Assembly: GCF_008039615.1 (NCBI RefSeq)
Contig: NZ_VDUZ01000050.1
Location: forward strand, 1-62,205
DNA: 62,205 nucleotides
Origin: Vineibacter terrae
GTDB lineage: Bacteria; Pseudomonadota; Alphaproteobacteria; Reyranellales; Reyranellaceae
Reading direction: 5' to 3'
A program made the translations under genes and the position numbers. The notes beneath the pieces are model-generated. The model was not told the origin of the DNA, did no database searches, and worked only from the letters and a program-made list of their open reading frames with translations. Positions 35,944-45,494 of this stretch are shown piece after piece. Every line of letters begins with the position of its first letter. Positions within the stretch are counted from its first letter, which is position 1.

Positions 35944-36342
35944 CTATCGCGGGTCCTCGGCCGTCGAATGGTCGGTCGGCTGCGGCGTCATGGTGAGCAC
36001 CGTGACGCCGGTGGGCGCATGGAAGCGGTGCCAGCTGCCCTGCGGCACGATGGTGAGCATGCCGGCCTTCAGGGTGAGCACGCAGGCGCCGACCGGCGTC
36101 AGGATCGTGAGCTGCGTCTCGCCCGCCAGGACCTGCACCAGCTCGTCACCGTTGCGATGGCGCTCCCAGGGGCTCTGGCCCTCGAACGAGCCGGCGAAGA
36201 CGGCGCCATCGCGCGTCTCGGCGAGCCGGGCGAAGGCGGCTGCCGACTCCGGGCCGGGTGTGTCCGGACGGCGGTTGCGCAGCACCGGCAGCGGCGCGAG
36301 GGCCGCCTGGATATCGACCGCCTTCGGCTGGCTGTGGCTCAT
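35944..36342 (-). CDS. Cupin-domain protein
   Basis: A 132-residue single-domain cupin. The first motif is visible as WERHRNGDELVQVLAGETQL (His, His-like and Glu ligands) and the second as PQGSWHRFHAPTGV. Cupins of this size bind a metal and may be isomerases or small dioxygenases, or simple sensors. No substrate can be assigned. It is followed by a strand-matched M20 gene 65 bp downstream. Confidence 0.78.
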   Translation of the reverse strand: MSHSQPKAVDIQAALAPLPVLRNRRPDTPGPESAAAFARLAETRDGAVFAGSFEGQSPWERHRNGDELVQVLAGETQLTILTPVGACVLTLKAGMLTIVPQGSWHRFHAPTGVTVLTMTPQPTDHSTAEDPR

Positions 36343-36494
36343 ATGGGTGCTCTCCGTGCTGACCGCATGCCGTCATTCTCGGTGACAGCGATGTATCATC
36401 GAGCGGCAAGATCGGCGTATGGCGTCATGCGCATCTTCGCCGGCGCGCGATCGGGCCCGTTCCGGGACCGCGCCCCTGCCTTGAGCGCGCCCGG

Positions 36495-37580
36495 TCAGGC
36501 CGCCGCCAGGCCGGCCAGCGCCTGCTTCTGGATCTCGACGGCGCGCGGGTAGCAGGCGTCACGCCAATCGTCGCGATCGCAATAGAAGGCGTCGCGCACG
36601 CGCTGCCTGATGGCGCGGCCCTGCTCGGACTGCGGGTCGCCATGGATGTGCAGCCAGTTGTCCGCGATCAGCGCCATGTTGACCTCGTCGGCCGGCAGCG
36701 TGCCGACCTCGATCGCCGAGGCCACGACCACGGCTTCGGGCAGCAGCCGCACGAAGGCCATGCGCAGGTTGCCTTCGATGACCGGCGACTCGCTTTCGCC
36801 GGCGGCGGGCGAGGTGACGGCATCGCCGAACCAGCGCCGCGCCAGCGCCAGCGGCGGCGAGCCGGGCGGATGGCGGCAGATCATCTCGGAGTAGCCGAAC
36901 GGCCCCAGGCCGGTATGGAAGTCGAGCACGCAGACATGGCTGGCGTCTTCCAGGTAGTGCGGCACGATCTTGCCGATGGTGCGGTTCGACCAGCAGGGGC
37001 TGGTGCCGCCGAAGAACAGGCCGTTGGGGTGCGTGCGCTGGCCGGCGACGACCGCCTTGCCGAAGCCGGCGACGCCTGCTTTCGCCACGAACGCCGCCAG
37101 GCCGGCGCGCGTGCGCGCCTCGACCTCGGCGTTCCAGGCTTCGGGCGCCAGCAGGTCGGCGACCTGCAGGTACAGGCCGTTCTCGAACACCGGCCGGCCG
37201 AAATCGATGAAGTTGCGGTTGATGTCGATGTTGTCTTCGTTGACGCGGCGGGTCCAGGAGAAGCCGTAGGGATTGGTGGCATGGACCAGCAGCACGGCGG
37301 TATCGGCCGGCAGGTCCCGGTAGTGGCCCTCGCGCAGGAAGCCGACCTGGCAGCCGCTGCCGTAGTGGCCTTCGACCCCATGGGTGCCCGAGCACGTGAC
37401 CAGCACGCGGCTGGCATCCTTGGGCCCGATCCAGGCCGTGTCCGTTGCCAGCGCCTCGCCCTGCATGCCGCGCAGGTCGTGCGGCCAGCTCTTCACCGCA
37501 ATGCCGGCCTCGCCGCAGGCGGCGCGGAAGGTGTCGCGCGCGCTCTGGTAGTCGGGCGAGAAATGATCGTGATGCGACAT
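36495..37580 (-). CDS. DUF2817 / M14-like metallopeptidase
   Basis: A 361-residue protein. Zinc-ligand regions resemble carboxypeptidase-like M14 enzymes: SGTHGVEGHYGSG (H and E), then NPYGFSWTRRVNEDNIDINR, where Arg and Asn bind substrate carboxylate, and LDFHTGLGPFG (third ligand His). A late Glu in SAIEVGTLP may be the general base. DUF2817 members are annotated as peptidases, but substrates are unknown. It lies next to a peptide ABC transporter, so peptide use is a fair inference. Confidence 0.78.
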   Translation of the reverse strand: MSHHDHFSPDYQSARDTFRAACGEAGIAVKSWPHDLRGMQGEALATDTAWIGPKDASRVLVTCSGTHGVEGHYGSGCQVGFLREGHYRDLPADTAVLLVHATNPYGFSWTRRVNEDNIDINRNFIDFGRPVFENGLYLQVADLLAPEAWNAEVEARTRAGLAAFVAKAGVAGFGKAVVAGQRTHPNGLFFGGTSPCWSNRTIGKIVPHYLEDASHVCVLDFHTGLGPFGYSEMICRHPPGSPPLALARRWFGDAVTSPAAGESESPVIEGNLRMAFVRLLPEAVVVASAIEVGTLPADEVNMALIADNWLHIHGDPQSEQGRAIRQRVRDAFYCDRDDWRDACYPRAVEIQKQALAGLAAA

Positions 37581-37666
37581 CGACCCTCACTGCCGGCGGC
37601 CGCCAGCCCTGCGCCGGGACACGAAGATTAACCACAGAGACGCGGGCGGCACAGAGAAGAAAAGCC

Positions 37667-38662
<996 letters not shown>

Positions 38663-38750
38663 GAGGGGATCGGGCCATGCGGGGCGGCGCGGTTCGACGG
38701 AACCCGACCCTTCCATGTTCAGCCGGCGATGTCGAGACGGGCGCTGCCGG

Positions 38751-39374
38751 TCATGGCGCGCGCTTGTGGTAGCGCCATACGCCCATGGGCGGCAGGTTGC
38801 GCCATTCGCGGCCGACAAAGCTGGCGCGCAGGTCGAGCGCCGCCAGCGCGGCGGGAGCCAGCGGCGAGCGCAGCCCGTAGGTGTACTGGATCACGGCGCC
38901 GTCCGCGGGCATCAGCGTGAAGGCATCGCCATAGCAGCGCTCGGCCGCTTCCGGCGGCACGACGCGCATCGGCAGGCCGCACACGGTGACGCAGGTCGAC
39001 GTCACGCCGCCGCGCGCCAGCGTCTCGCGCAGCCGCAGCGCGTCGCCTTGCAGCACGCGCAGGCCGGGAAAGCGTGTCTCGAGGAAGCCGCACATCTCTG
39101 CATCGCGCTCGACCACCACGAGCTGGTCGAGCGGACAGCCCAGCTGCAGCAGCGCTTCGGTGACCGGCCCGGTGCCGGCGCCGAGCTCGACGACCGGGCC
39201 GCTCGTGCTGCGGGCGGCGCGCAGCGCCGCCGCTGCGATAAGCTGCGCGCTCCACCAGCTGCTGGCGAGCGGCCATCCGACCGCCACGGGCGAGCGGCAC
39301 CAGCCACGCAGGAAGGGCCAGGGGTCGGCGAAGATCGGCTTGCGGCTGGTGATGCTTCGCATGATGGGCCCCAT
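38751..39374 (-). CDS. Class I SAM methyltransferase, phospholipid N-methyltransferase (PmtA)-like
   Basis: A 207-residue protein. SAM-binding motif I is VVELGAGTGPVTEALL (about 62-77), with acidic motif VVVERDAEM after it. The N-terminal amphipathic helix region (ADPWPFLRGWCRSP) and C-terminal VGREWRNLPPMGVWRYHK resemble the Rhodobacter-type PmtA family, related to KsgA, which methylates phosphatidylethanolamine. It sits within the peptide transporter cluster between the two ATPase genes. Its role there is unclear, and it may be an insertion into the operon. Confidence 0.75.
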   Translation of the reverse strand: MGPIMRSITSRKPIFADPWPFLRGWCRSPVAVGWPLASSWWSAQLIAAAALRAARSTSGPVVELGAGTGPVTEALLQLGCPLDQLVVVERDAEMCGFLETRFPGLRVLQGDALRLRETLARGGVTSTCVTVCGLPMRVVPPEAAERCYGDAFTLMPADGAVIQYTYGLRSPLAPAALAALDLRASFVGREWRNLPPMGVWRYHKRAP

Positions 39375-39556
39375 CCCCGTTGTTCCTCTTGGAAACGCCC
39401 GTCACGACGATCCGTTGCGGCGATGGGTTGTCCATCGCGGGGCGCGTGAGGACATCGCACAGCACACGCGCGCCACAAACGCCTGTCAACCGCATGATGG
39501 TGCAGCTGCGAATGGTAGCAACGCCGATCGCCTGCTCGCGTTGCGCGGCGCATGGT

Positions 39557-39573
39557 TTCGTCGCAACGACGAA
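39557..39573. promoter_or_regulatory. Exact inverted repeat TTCGTCG-CAA-CGACGAA
   Basis: Perfect 7-bp arms around a 3-bp centre lie about 180 bp upstream of the methyltransferase start. It could be a regulator site or a small hairpin; there is no supporting evidence beyond symmetry. Confidence 0.35.
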
Positions 39574-39603
39574 TCTATCGCTTCGCGAAATCGTCGACCG
39601 CCA

Positions 39604-39692
39604 CTGTCATGCCGAGCGCGACGAGGGATCTCCCGCGAACAGCGCACTGTGCGCCTTGCCGCAGAAGATCCCTCGCTGCGCTCGGGATGACG
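39604..39692. repeat. Dispersed palindromic repeat, family A, copy 3
   Basis: It has the same arms as 3538-3625, with a few changes in the left arm (CTGTCATGCCGAGCG). It lies between the DppD-like ATPase gene and the methyltransferase gene, marking the break in the transporter operon. Confidence 0.9.
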
Positions 39693-39699
39693 GTGGTCC

Positions 39700-40674
39700 T
39701 CAGGGCACGGGATTCCAGCACCGCGCCTGGTGGGCCGGCGCGATCTCCTGCAGGTCCGGCATGGCAGCGCAGGCCGCGACGGCGCGCGTGCAGCGCGGCT
39801 GGAAGGCGCAGCCCTGCGGCAGGCGCAGCGGCGACGGCGCCATGCCGGGGATCTGGAACAGCGCCTGGCCGCGATGGCCGCGTGTCGGCACCGATCCGAT
39901 CAGGCCGTGCGTGTAGGGATGGCGCGGACGCTCGAGGATCTCGGCGGTGGCGCCGTGCTCGACGACGCGGCCGGCATACATCACGGCGATGCGGTCGGCC
40001 AGGCCGGCGACCACGGCCAGGTCGTGCGTGATCCAGATCAGCGCCGTGCCGGTCTCCTGGCAGAGCTTGCGCATCTCGAACAGGATCTGGCCCTGGATGG
40101 TGACGTCGAGCGCGGTGGTGGGCTCGTCGGCGATGATCAGGTCGGGCTTGTTCAGCAGCGCGATGGCGATGGCGACGCGCTGGCGCATGCCGCCGGAGAA
40201 CTGATGCGGATAGCTACGCAGCCGCGCCTCGGGCGAGGGGATGCCGACCTGCGTCAGCGCCGCGACGGCGCGGCGTCGGGCGGTGGCGTCGTCGACAGCC
40301 TCGTGGGCGCGGATCGCCTCGATCATCTGCGTGTCGACCCGCAGCACCGGGTTCAGCGTCATCATCGGGTCCTGGAACACCATGGCGATGTTGCGGCCGC
40401 GCAGCGCCCGCAATCGCGCCGACGATGCCTGGACGAGATCCTCGCCGCGATAGAGGACCTGTCCGCCCACGATGCGGCCCGGCGGATCGATCAGGCCCAG
40501 GATCGAGAAGCCGGTGACGCTCTTGCCCGAGCCCGACTCGCCCACCAGCCCCAGCACCTCGCCGGCGCCGACCTGCAGGTCGACCCCGTCGACCGACCTC
40601 ACCACGCCGTCGCGCGTGAAGAAGTGCGTCTTGAGGTCCGCGAGCTCGAGGGTGGGGCTTGCGGCGTCGCTCAT
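39700..40674 (-). CDS. Dpp/Opp-type ABC transporter ATPase (first, DppD-like)
   Basis: A 324-residue ATPase with Walker A GESGSGKS (45-52), signature [15 protein letters not shown] and Walker [13 protein letters not shown]. The C-terminal [15 protein letters not shown] cluster is typical of peptide-transporter ATPases. It pairs with the second ATPase to drive the DppB/C-like permeases encoded directly upstream (25-bp gap). The start [10 protein letters not shown] is used; sequence further upstream in frame lacks homology. Confidence 0.92.
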   Translation of the reverse strand: MSDAASPTLELADLKTHFFTRDGVVRSVDGVDLQVGAGEVLGLVGESGSGKSVTGFSILGLIDPPGRIVGGQVLYRGEDLVQASSARLRALRGRNIAMVFQDPMMTLNPVLRVDTQMIEAIRAHEAVDDATARRRAVAALTQVGIPSPEARLRSYPHQFSGGMRQRVAIAIALLNKPDLIIADEPTTALDVTIQGQILFEMRKLCQETGTALIWITHDLAVVAGLADRIAVMYAGRVVEHGATAEILERPRHPYTHGLIGSVPTRGHRGQALFQIPGMAPSPLRLPQGCAFQPRCTRAVAACAAMPDLQEIAPAHQARCWNPVP

Positions 40675-40699
40675 GGCGCACGTCCGAATGCGCACCGAG

Positions 40700-41632
40700 T
40701 CACCGCGCGTTCCTCGGATTGAGGATGTCGCGCAGATGGTCGCCGACCAGGTTGATGCCGATCAGCGCCATCGCCAGCGCCAGCCCCGGAAACAGCGCGA
40801 TCCAGTACTTGCCCGCCATCAGGAACTCGAAGCCGTTGGCGATCAGCTTGCCCAGCGACGGCTCGGTGACCGGCACGCCCAGGCCGAGGAACGACAGCGT
40901 CGCCTCCAGCGCGATCGCATGCGCCACCTCGACCGTGGCGATCACGATCAGCGGCGGCAGGCAGTTGGGCAGCAGGTGGCGCCACAGGATGCGCCGCCGC
41001 GGCAGCGCCAGGCAGCGCGCCGCCTCGACATACTCCTTCTCGCGCTCGACCAGGGCGGCGGCGCGGGCGGCGCGCGCGAAATAGGCCCATTGCACCGCGA
41101 TCAGGGCATAGAGCACCTTGTCGACGCCCTGGCCGAGCACGGCCAGCAGGATCAGCGCCACCAGGATGGCGGGGAACGACAGCTGGATGTCGACGCAGCG
41201 CATCAGGAAGGCATCGACCCGGCCGCCGAAGAACGCCGCCGTCAGGCCGACCACGGTGCCGATCGCCAGCGCCACCACCACCGACACGGCGCCCACCAGC
41301 AGCGACACGCGCATGCCGTACATCATGGCCGAGAGCATGTCGCGCGCCTGGCCGTCGGTGCCCAGCCAGTAGGTCAGCGTGCCGTCGCTGCTCGCCGAGC
41401 CTGGCGGCATCTTGGAGTCGAAGATGTCGAGCTTGGCGATGTCGTAGGGGTTCTGCGGCGCCAGCCATGGGGCCAGCAGGGCGGCGGCGGCCACCACGAT
41501 CACCAGCACCAGGCCGAACAGGGCCAGCCGGTTGGCGCAGAAATCGGCCATGAAGCGCCGCCACGGCGTCTCGACGGCGGGCGCGGCGCGGCCGGCGCCG
41601 GGCGGCATGTTGTCGGCGGCGGCGTCGGTCAT
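40700..41632 (-). CDS. Dpp/Opp-type ABC transporter permease (DppC-like)
   Basis: A 310-residue inner-membrane permease. An N-terminal transmembrane helix (LALFGLVLVIVVAAAALLAP), a periplasmic loop ending YWLGTDGQARDM and five further helices make up the fold. The EAA loop that docks the ATPase is visible as EYVEAARCLALPRRRILWRH, then LLPN. The gene overlaps the upstream permease gene by 4 bp. It works with the DppB-like protein to form the channel. Confidence 0.92.
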   Translation of the reverse strand: MTDAAADNMPPGAGRAAPAVETPWRRFMADFCANRLALFGLVLVIVVAAAALLAPWLAPQNPYDIAKLDIFDSKMPPGSASSDGTLTYWLGTDGQARDMLSAMMYGMRVSLLVGAVSVVVALAIGTVVGLTAAFFGGRVDAFLMRCVDIQLSFPAILVALILLAVLGQGVDKVLYALIAVQWAYFARAARAAALVEREKEYVEAARCLALPRRRILWRHLLPNCLPPLIVIATVEVAHAIALEATLSFLGLGVPVTEPSLGKLIANGFEFLMAGKYWIALFPGLALAMALIGINLVGDHLRDILNPRNAR

Positions 41633-42627
41633 CGTCCCTGCGCCTCCAGGCGCACGCGCGGGTCGAGCACGGAATAGAGGATGTCGACGACCAGGTTCAG
41701 CATCACCAGGAAGAAGACGATGACCACCAGGTAGGCCACCACCACCGGCCGGTCGAGCAGCAGGATGGAATCGATCAGCAGCTTGCCCATGCCCGGCCAC
41801 GAGAAGATCGTCTCGGTCACCACGGCGAAGGCGATGACCTGGCCCAGCTCGAGTCCGGTGACGGTGGCGATCGGGATGGCGATATTCTTCAGCACGTGCA
41901 CGCCCACGATGCGCCGCTCGCTCAGGCCCTTGGCGCGCGCGAACTTCACGTAGTCCATGGGCAGCACCTCGCGCGTGGCGGCGCGCGTCAGCCGGATGAT
42001 CAGCGCGCCCTTGGCCAGCGCCAGCGTCGCCGCCGGCAGCAGCAGGTGCAGCCAGCCCTGGGCCGTGAAGATGCTGAGCTTCAGGCCCAGGATGTCGACC
42101 GTCGGGCCGCGGCCCGACGAGGGCAGGCGCGGCCAGCCCGGGATCCATTCCGGCAGCGCCACGGCGAACAGCATGATCAGCATCAGCCCGACCCAGAAGG
42201 TCGGCAGGCTGAAGCCCAGGATCGACACCGTCATGATGCCGCGCGCCCGCAGGCTGTCGGGCCGCAGGCCGGCGTACATGCCCAGCGGCACGCCGACCAG
42301 CACCGCCAGCAGCATCGCCACCAGCGCCAGCTCGATGGTGGCCGGCATGTGCTGGAAGATCAGCTGCATCGCCGGCTCGCCGGCCCGGAACGACTTGCCG
42401 AACTCGCCGACCACGGCCTTGCCGACGAAGGTGAGGTATTGCTGCCAGACCGGCTGGTCCAGGCCCAGGTCGCGGATCACCGCCAGCCGCTCGGCCTCGC
42501 TGGCCTGGTCGCTGATCAGCATCGTGACCGGATTGCCGACCAGGTAGATGCCGCCGAACACCAGCGCCGACATCACCACCATCACGACGACGGCCTGCAT
42601 CAGACGGCGGATGATGAAGACGAGCAT
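41629..42627 (-). CDS. Dpp/Opp-type ABC transporter permease (DppB-like)
   Basis: A 332-residue permease. It starts with the family's RRLMQAVVVMVVMSALVFGG helix and has a long periplasmic loop, then helices around residues 100-130, 145-165, 190-210 and 245-310. The EAA motif is MDYVKFARAKGLSERRIVGVH, then VLKN. It forms the translocation pore with the overlapping DppC-like protein. A family D repeat separates it from the binding-protein gene upstream, so the two may be expressed at different levels. Confidence 0.92.
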   Translation of the reverse strand: MLVFIIRRLMQAVVVMVVMSALVFGGIYLVGNPVTMLISDQASEAERLAVIRDLGLDQPVWQQYLTFVGKAVVGEFGKSFRAGEPAMQLIFQHMPATIELALVAMLLAVLVGVPLGMYAGLRPDSLRARGIMTVSILGFSLPTFWVGLMLIMLFAVALPEWIPGWPRLPSSGRGPTVDILGLKLSIFTAQGWLHLLLPAATLALAKGALIIRLTRAATREVLPMDYVKFARAKGLSERRIVGVHVLKNIAIPIATVTGLELGQVIAFAVVTETIFSWPGMGKLLIDSILLLDRPVVVAYLVVIVFFLVMLNLVVDILYSVLDPRVRLEAQGR

Positions 42628-42645
42628 CGGTTCAGGCTTCGGTTT

Positions 42646-42772
42646 CCCTCCCCCAACGCAGTTGGGGGAGGTGCCCGAAGGGCGGAGGGGGAGCCGACGG
42701 AGTCTCAGTTACCAAAATCACGTCGGCTCCCCTCCGCCCCTTCGGGGCACCTCCCCAGCTGCGCTGGGGAGG
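42646..42772. repeat. Dispersed palindromic repeat, family D, copy 2
   Basis: End hairpins CCTCCCCCAACGCAGTTGGG and CTCCCCAGCTGCGCTGGGGA flank an inverted segment (GGGGGAGCCGACG and CGTCGGCTCCCC). Located between the peptide-binding-protein gene and its permease gene, it could act as a mRNA-stabilising or attenuating hairpin in this operon. Confidence 0.9.
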
Positions 42773-42787
42773 ACAATGAAAACCTCA

Positions 42788-44368
42788 TCACTGCGCCGGA
42801 GCGACGAGGTAGGCGAGCGTGTACTGGTCGGCGCGGCCGGTATAGGTCAGGCCCTTCTTCATAGCCCACACCGAGACCTCGAAGTGCAGCGGCAGGATGC
42901 CGTAATCGTCCATCGCCAGCTTGCTCGCCTCCTGCAGCAGCGTGCGCCGCTTCTCGTCGTCGACCGTGCGCATCGCCTCGACCAGCTTGGCGTCCACCGC
43001 CGGGTTCGAGTAGCGGCCCTTGTTGGTGCCGCCCATGCCGCGCTCGCGGTTGGGCGTCGCCACCAGGGCGCGCAGCGGGTCGGACATCTCGCCCGTGGTG
43101 GCGCCCCAGCCGGCGAGGTAGGCGCTGTACTTGTGCTCGTCGCGGTTCTTGAAGAACACCGGCGGCGCCGACGCCTCGATCTGCGTCTTCACCCCGGCCC
43201 GCGTCCACAGCGCCGCGATGGTCTCCGCCACCTTGGCGTCGTTGATGTAGCGGCCGTTGGGCGTGCCCAGCGTGATCGAGAAGCCGTTGGGGTAGCCGGC
43301 ATCGGCCAGCAGCTTCTTGGCGCGCGCCACGTCGACCTTCTCGACCGGCGTGTCCTTGCGCGTGCCGAACATCGGCGATGGCAGCAGGTCGGCGGCGGGC
43401 ACGGCGAAGCCCTCCATGATGCGCTGCACGATCGCGGTGCGGTCAAGCGCCAGCGACAGCGCGTGGCGCACGTTCTTGTCCTTGAGCGGATTCTTGCCGT
43501 TGGTGTCGGGGATGCCCGGTGTCGGCTCGGCGAACTGGTCGAGGTGGATGTAGATGACGCGATTCGACAGGGCCCGCGCCAGGGTGACGCGCTCGTTGCT
43601 CGCCAGCTTGGGCAGGTCGACCGTGGGCGGATTCTCAATGAAGTCGACGTCGCCCGACAGCAGGCCGGCGACACGGGTGGCGGCGTTGGGCAGCGGCCGG
43701 AAGATCACCTTCTTCCAGGCCGGCTTGGGCCCCCAATAGGCATCGTTGCGTTCCAGCACCAGCTGGTTGCCGCGCGACCATTCGACGAACTTGAACGGGC
43801 CGGTGCCGACCAGCCCCTCGCCGCGGTTGAGCTGCTCCGTGGTCTTGCCTTCCGGCGCCGGGCCGGAGGCGGCCTTCTTCGACATGATGCGGATGCCGGT
43901 CATGTCGACCGGCAGCAGCGGCGCCGGGGCCGCGGTGCGCAGCCGCACGGTCATCGGGTCGACCACGTCGATGCCGACGATCTGCTTGGTGAACTGGGTG
44001 AAGGGCGAGGGGGCGTTGGGCACCTTGGCGGCGCGGTCGATGGTGAAGACCACGTCCTCGGCCGTGAACGGCGAGCCGTCGTGGAACGTCACGCCCTCGC
44101 GCAGCTTGAACTCCCAGGTCGTGTCGTCGATCGCCTTCCACGACACCGCCAGCGCCGGCTGCAGGTTCTGGGCCGGGTCCTGCGCCACCAGCGCTTCAAA
44201 CAGGTGCAGTGCGATTTGATTGTTGGGTGACAGGTTGTGGTATTGCGGGTCGAGCGAGCTGGGCTCGGTCGAGAGCCCCACCTTCAGCTCCTGCGCCGCC
44301 AGCGGCAGCGGCGCGGCCGCGAGCGACAAAGCGAGGGCCAGCGCGGCGCCGGCCTTGCGACAAATCAT
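42788..44368 (-). CDS. Peptide/solute ABC transporter substrate-binding protein (DppA/OppA type)
   Basis: A 526-residue periplasmic protein. The signal peptide (residues 1-27, LALALSLAAAPLPLAAQ) precedes the SBP_bac_5 fold: GLSTEPSSLDPQYHNLSPNN, LREGVTFHDGSPFTAEDVVF, VGTGPFKFVEWSRGNQLVLE and VRHALSLALDRTAIV. It delivers peptides or similar solutes to the DppB/C-like permeases encoded downstream. A GGGGGG run precedes the ATG. It is divergent from the RMD1-family gene, sharing a 117-bp promoter region. Confidence 0.93.
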   Translation of the reverse strand: MICRKAGAALALALSLAAAPLPLAAQELKVGLSTEPSSLDPQYHNLSPNNQIALHLFEALVAQDPAQNLQPALAVSWKAIDDTTWEFKLREGVTFHDGSPFTAEDVVFTIDRAAKVPNAPSPFTQFTKQIVGIDVVDPMTVRLRTAAPAPLLPVDMTGIRIMSKKAASGPAPEGKTTEQLNRGEGLVGTGPFKFVEWSRGNQLVLERNDAYWGPKPAWKKVIFRPLPNAATRVAGLLSGDVDFIENPPTVDLPKLASNERVTLARALSNRVIYIHLDQFAEPTPGIPDTNGKNPLKDKNVRHALSLALDRTAIVQRIMEGFAVPAADLLPSPMFGTRKDTPVEKVDVARAKKLLADAGYPNGFSITLGTPNGRYINDAKVAETIAALWTRAGVKTQIEASAPPVFFKNRDEHKYSAYLAGWGATTGEMSDPLRALVATPNRERGMGGTNKGRYSNPAVDAKLVEAMRTVDDEKRRTLLQEASKLAMDDYGILPLHFEVSVWAMKKGLTYTGRADQYTLAYLVAPAQ

Positions 44369-44485
44369 GATAAGCCCCCCTGGATACGGCACTCTATGCC
44401 GTGCGAGCATGGTTCGTGTCGCGATTCCTATGCAGGCGGCGCGCCATTGGCAAGGCGGTCAGCCGGCACGCCGGAGGTGACGGCG

Positions 44486-45331
44486 ATGAATACCGACAAC
44501 GTGTCGACGGCGTCGGCGACGAAGGCGCTGCCCTTGCCGGCGGAGCGTTCGGAGCTGACGCTCAAGGCGATCCTGGTGGGCGAGCGCATCGATACCCGTG
44601 GCCTGGGCGCGGCGAGCGGCGCCACGACCACGCCGGTGACCCTGCAGCCGGAAGCGGGCGGCATCGCCTTCGTGTTCCGCTACGGCGTCGTCGTGCTGGG
44701 CGGCATCGACGCGGCGGCCGAGCGCGTGCTGCTCGACTCCCTGCGCGGGCGTGTCGTCGCGCCTGAAGGGGCGCCGGCGACGGAGGAGGCGAAGATCGTC
44801 CTGGGCGGCGAGGTCAACGAGGCTGCGGTCGCGTCCGAGGCGGTCGTGCTGCAGGACGCGACGCTGGAGCATCTGCAGGTCGTGGCCAGCGTGCTGTCCA
44901 AGAGCGTCGTGCTGGCGCACCAGGAGACGGCGATCGCCTCGGCGCTGGACCGCATCGAGCCGTTCGTGTTCCAGCTCCGTGACCGCGGCGGGGTGGTGAC
45001 GAAGGGACCGGCGCTGCTGCGGCAGATCGGCCACGTGCTGTCGGCCATGCAGCGCATGGCGGTGCGGGTCGAGGCCGAGGACAAGCCCGACCTGTTGTGG
45101 GACTACCCGCAGCTCGAGCGTCTCTATGCGCGGCTGGCCGACGAGTACGAGATCGTCGAGCGCAGCCGGGCGCTGGGCCGCAAGCTCACCTTGATCAACG
45201 AATCGGTCACGTCGCTGCTGCAGGTCGTCGACACGCGACGGGCGGTGCGGCTCGAATGGGCCATCATCCTGCTGATCGCCTTCGAGATCCTGCTCAGCCT
45301 GTACGACATGTTCGTGCGCGGCGCCCACTGA
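44486..45331 (+). CDS. RMD1/YagE-family (DUF155) protein
   Basis: A 281-residue protein. The DUF155 core has FVFRYGVVVLGGIDA, VLQDATLEHLQVVASVLSKS and VLAHQETAIASALDRI, a conserved middle helix LWDYPQLERLYARLADEYEI, and a C-terminal transmembrane helix (WAIILLIAFEILLSLYDMFV). Eukaryotic relatives (RMND1) act in mitochondrial translation, and the bacterial role is unknown. GGAGGT lies just before the ATG. Tail-anchored in the inner membrane by prediction. Confidence 0.82.
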   Translation: MNTDNVSTASATKALPLPAERSELTLKAILVGERIDTRGLGAASGATTTPVTLQPEAGGIAFVFRYGVVVLGGIDAAAERVLLDSLRGRVVAPEGAPATEEAKIVLGGEVNEAAVASEAVVLQDATLEHLQVVASVLSKSVVLAHQETAIASALDRIEPFVFQLRDRGGVVTKGPALLRQIGHVLSAMQRMAVRVEAEDKPDLLWDYPQLERLYARLADEYEIVERSRALGRKLTLINESVTSLLQVVDTRRAVRLEWAIILLIAFEILLSLYDMFVRGAH

Positions 45332-45332
45332 C

Positions 45333-45482
45333 CTCCCTCTCCCGCAAGCGGGAGAGGGAGGGGCCCATCGTGCGCCAGCACGATGGGAGGGTGAGGGACC
45401 GCGCACGCGATGCCGGGTCCTGAAGCCCTCACCCGACGGACGCTTCGCGTCCGTCGACCTCTCCCGCTCGCGGGAGAGGCGG
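45333..45482. repeat. Dispersed palindromic repeat, family C, copy 2
   Basis: End hairpins CTCTCCCGCAAGCGGGAGAG and CTCTCCCGCTCGCGGGAGAG flank GGGGCCCATCG...GTGAGGG and the inverted CCCTCACCCG. It fills the gap between convergent genes and may serve as a bidirectional terminator. Confidence 0.9.
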
Positions 45483-45494
45483 ACACCCGGACGA

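Larger units (their letters stand above)
39375..39699. other. 325-bp gap between methyltransferase and ATPase genes
   Basis: It contains the family A repeat (39604-39692) and an exact short inverted repeat (39557-39573). The remaining roughly 200 bp show no protein-like frame or RNA structure that I recognise. It probably holds a promoter for the methyltransferase gene. Confidence 0.5.
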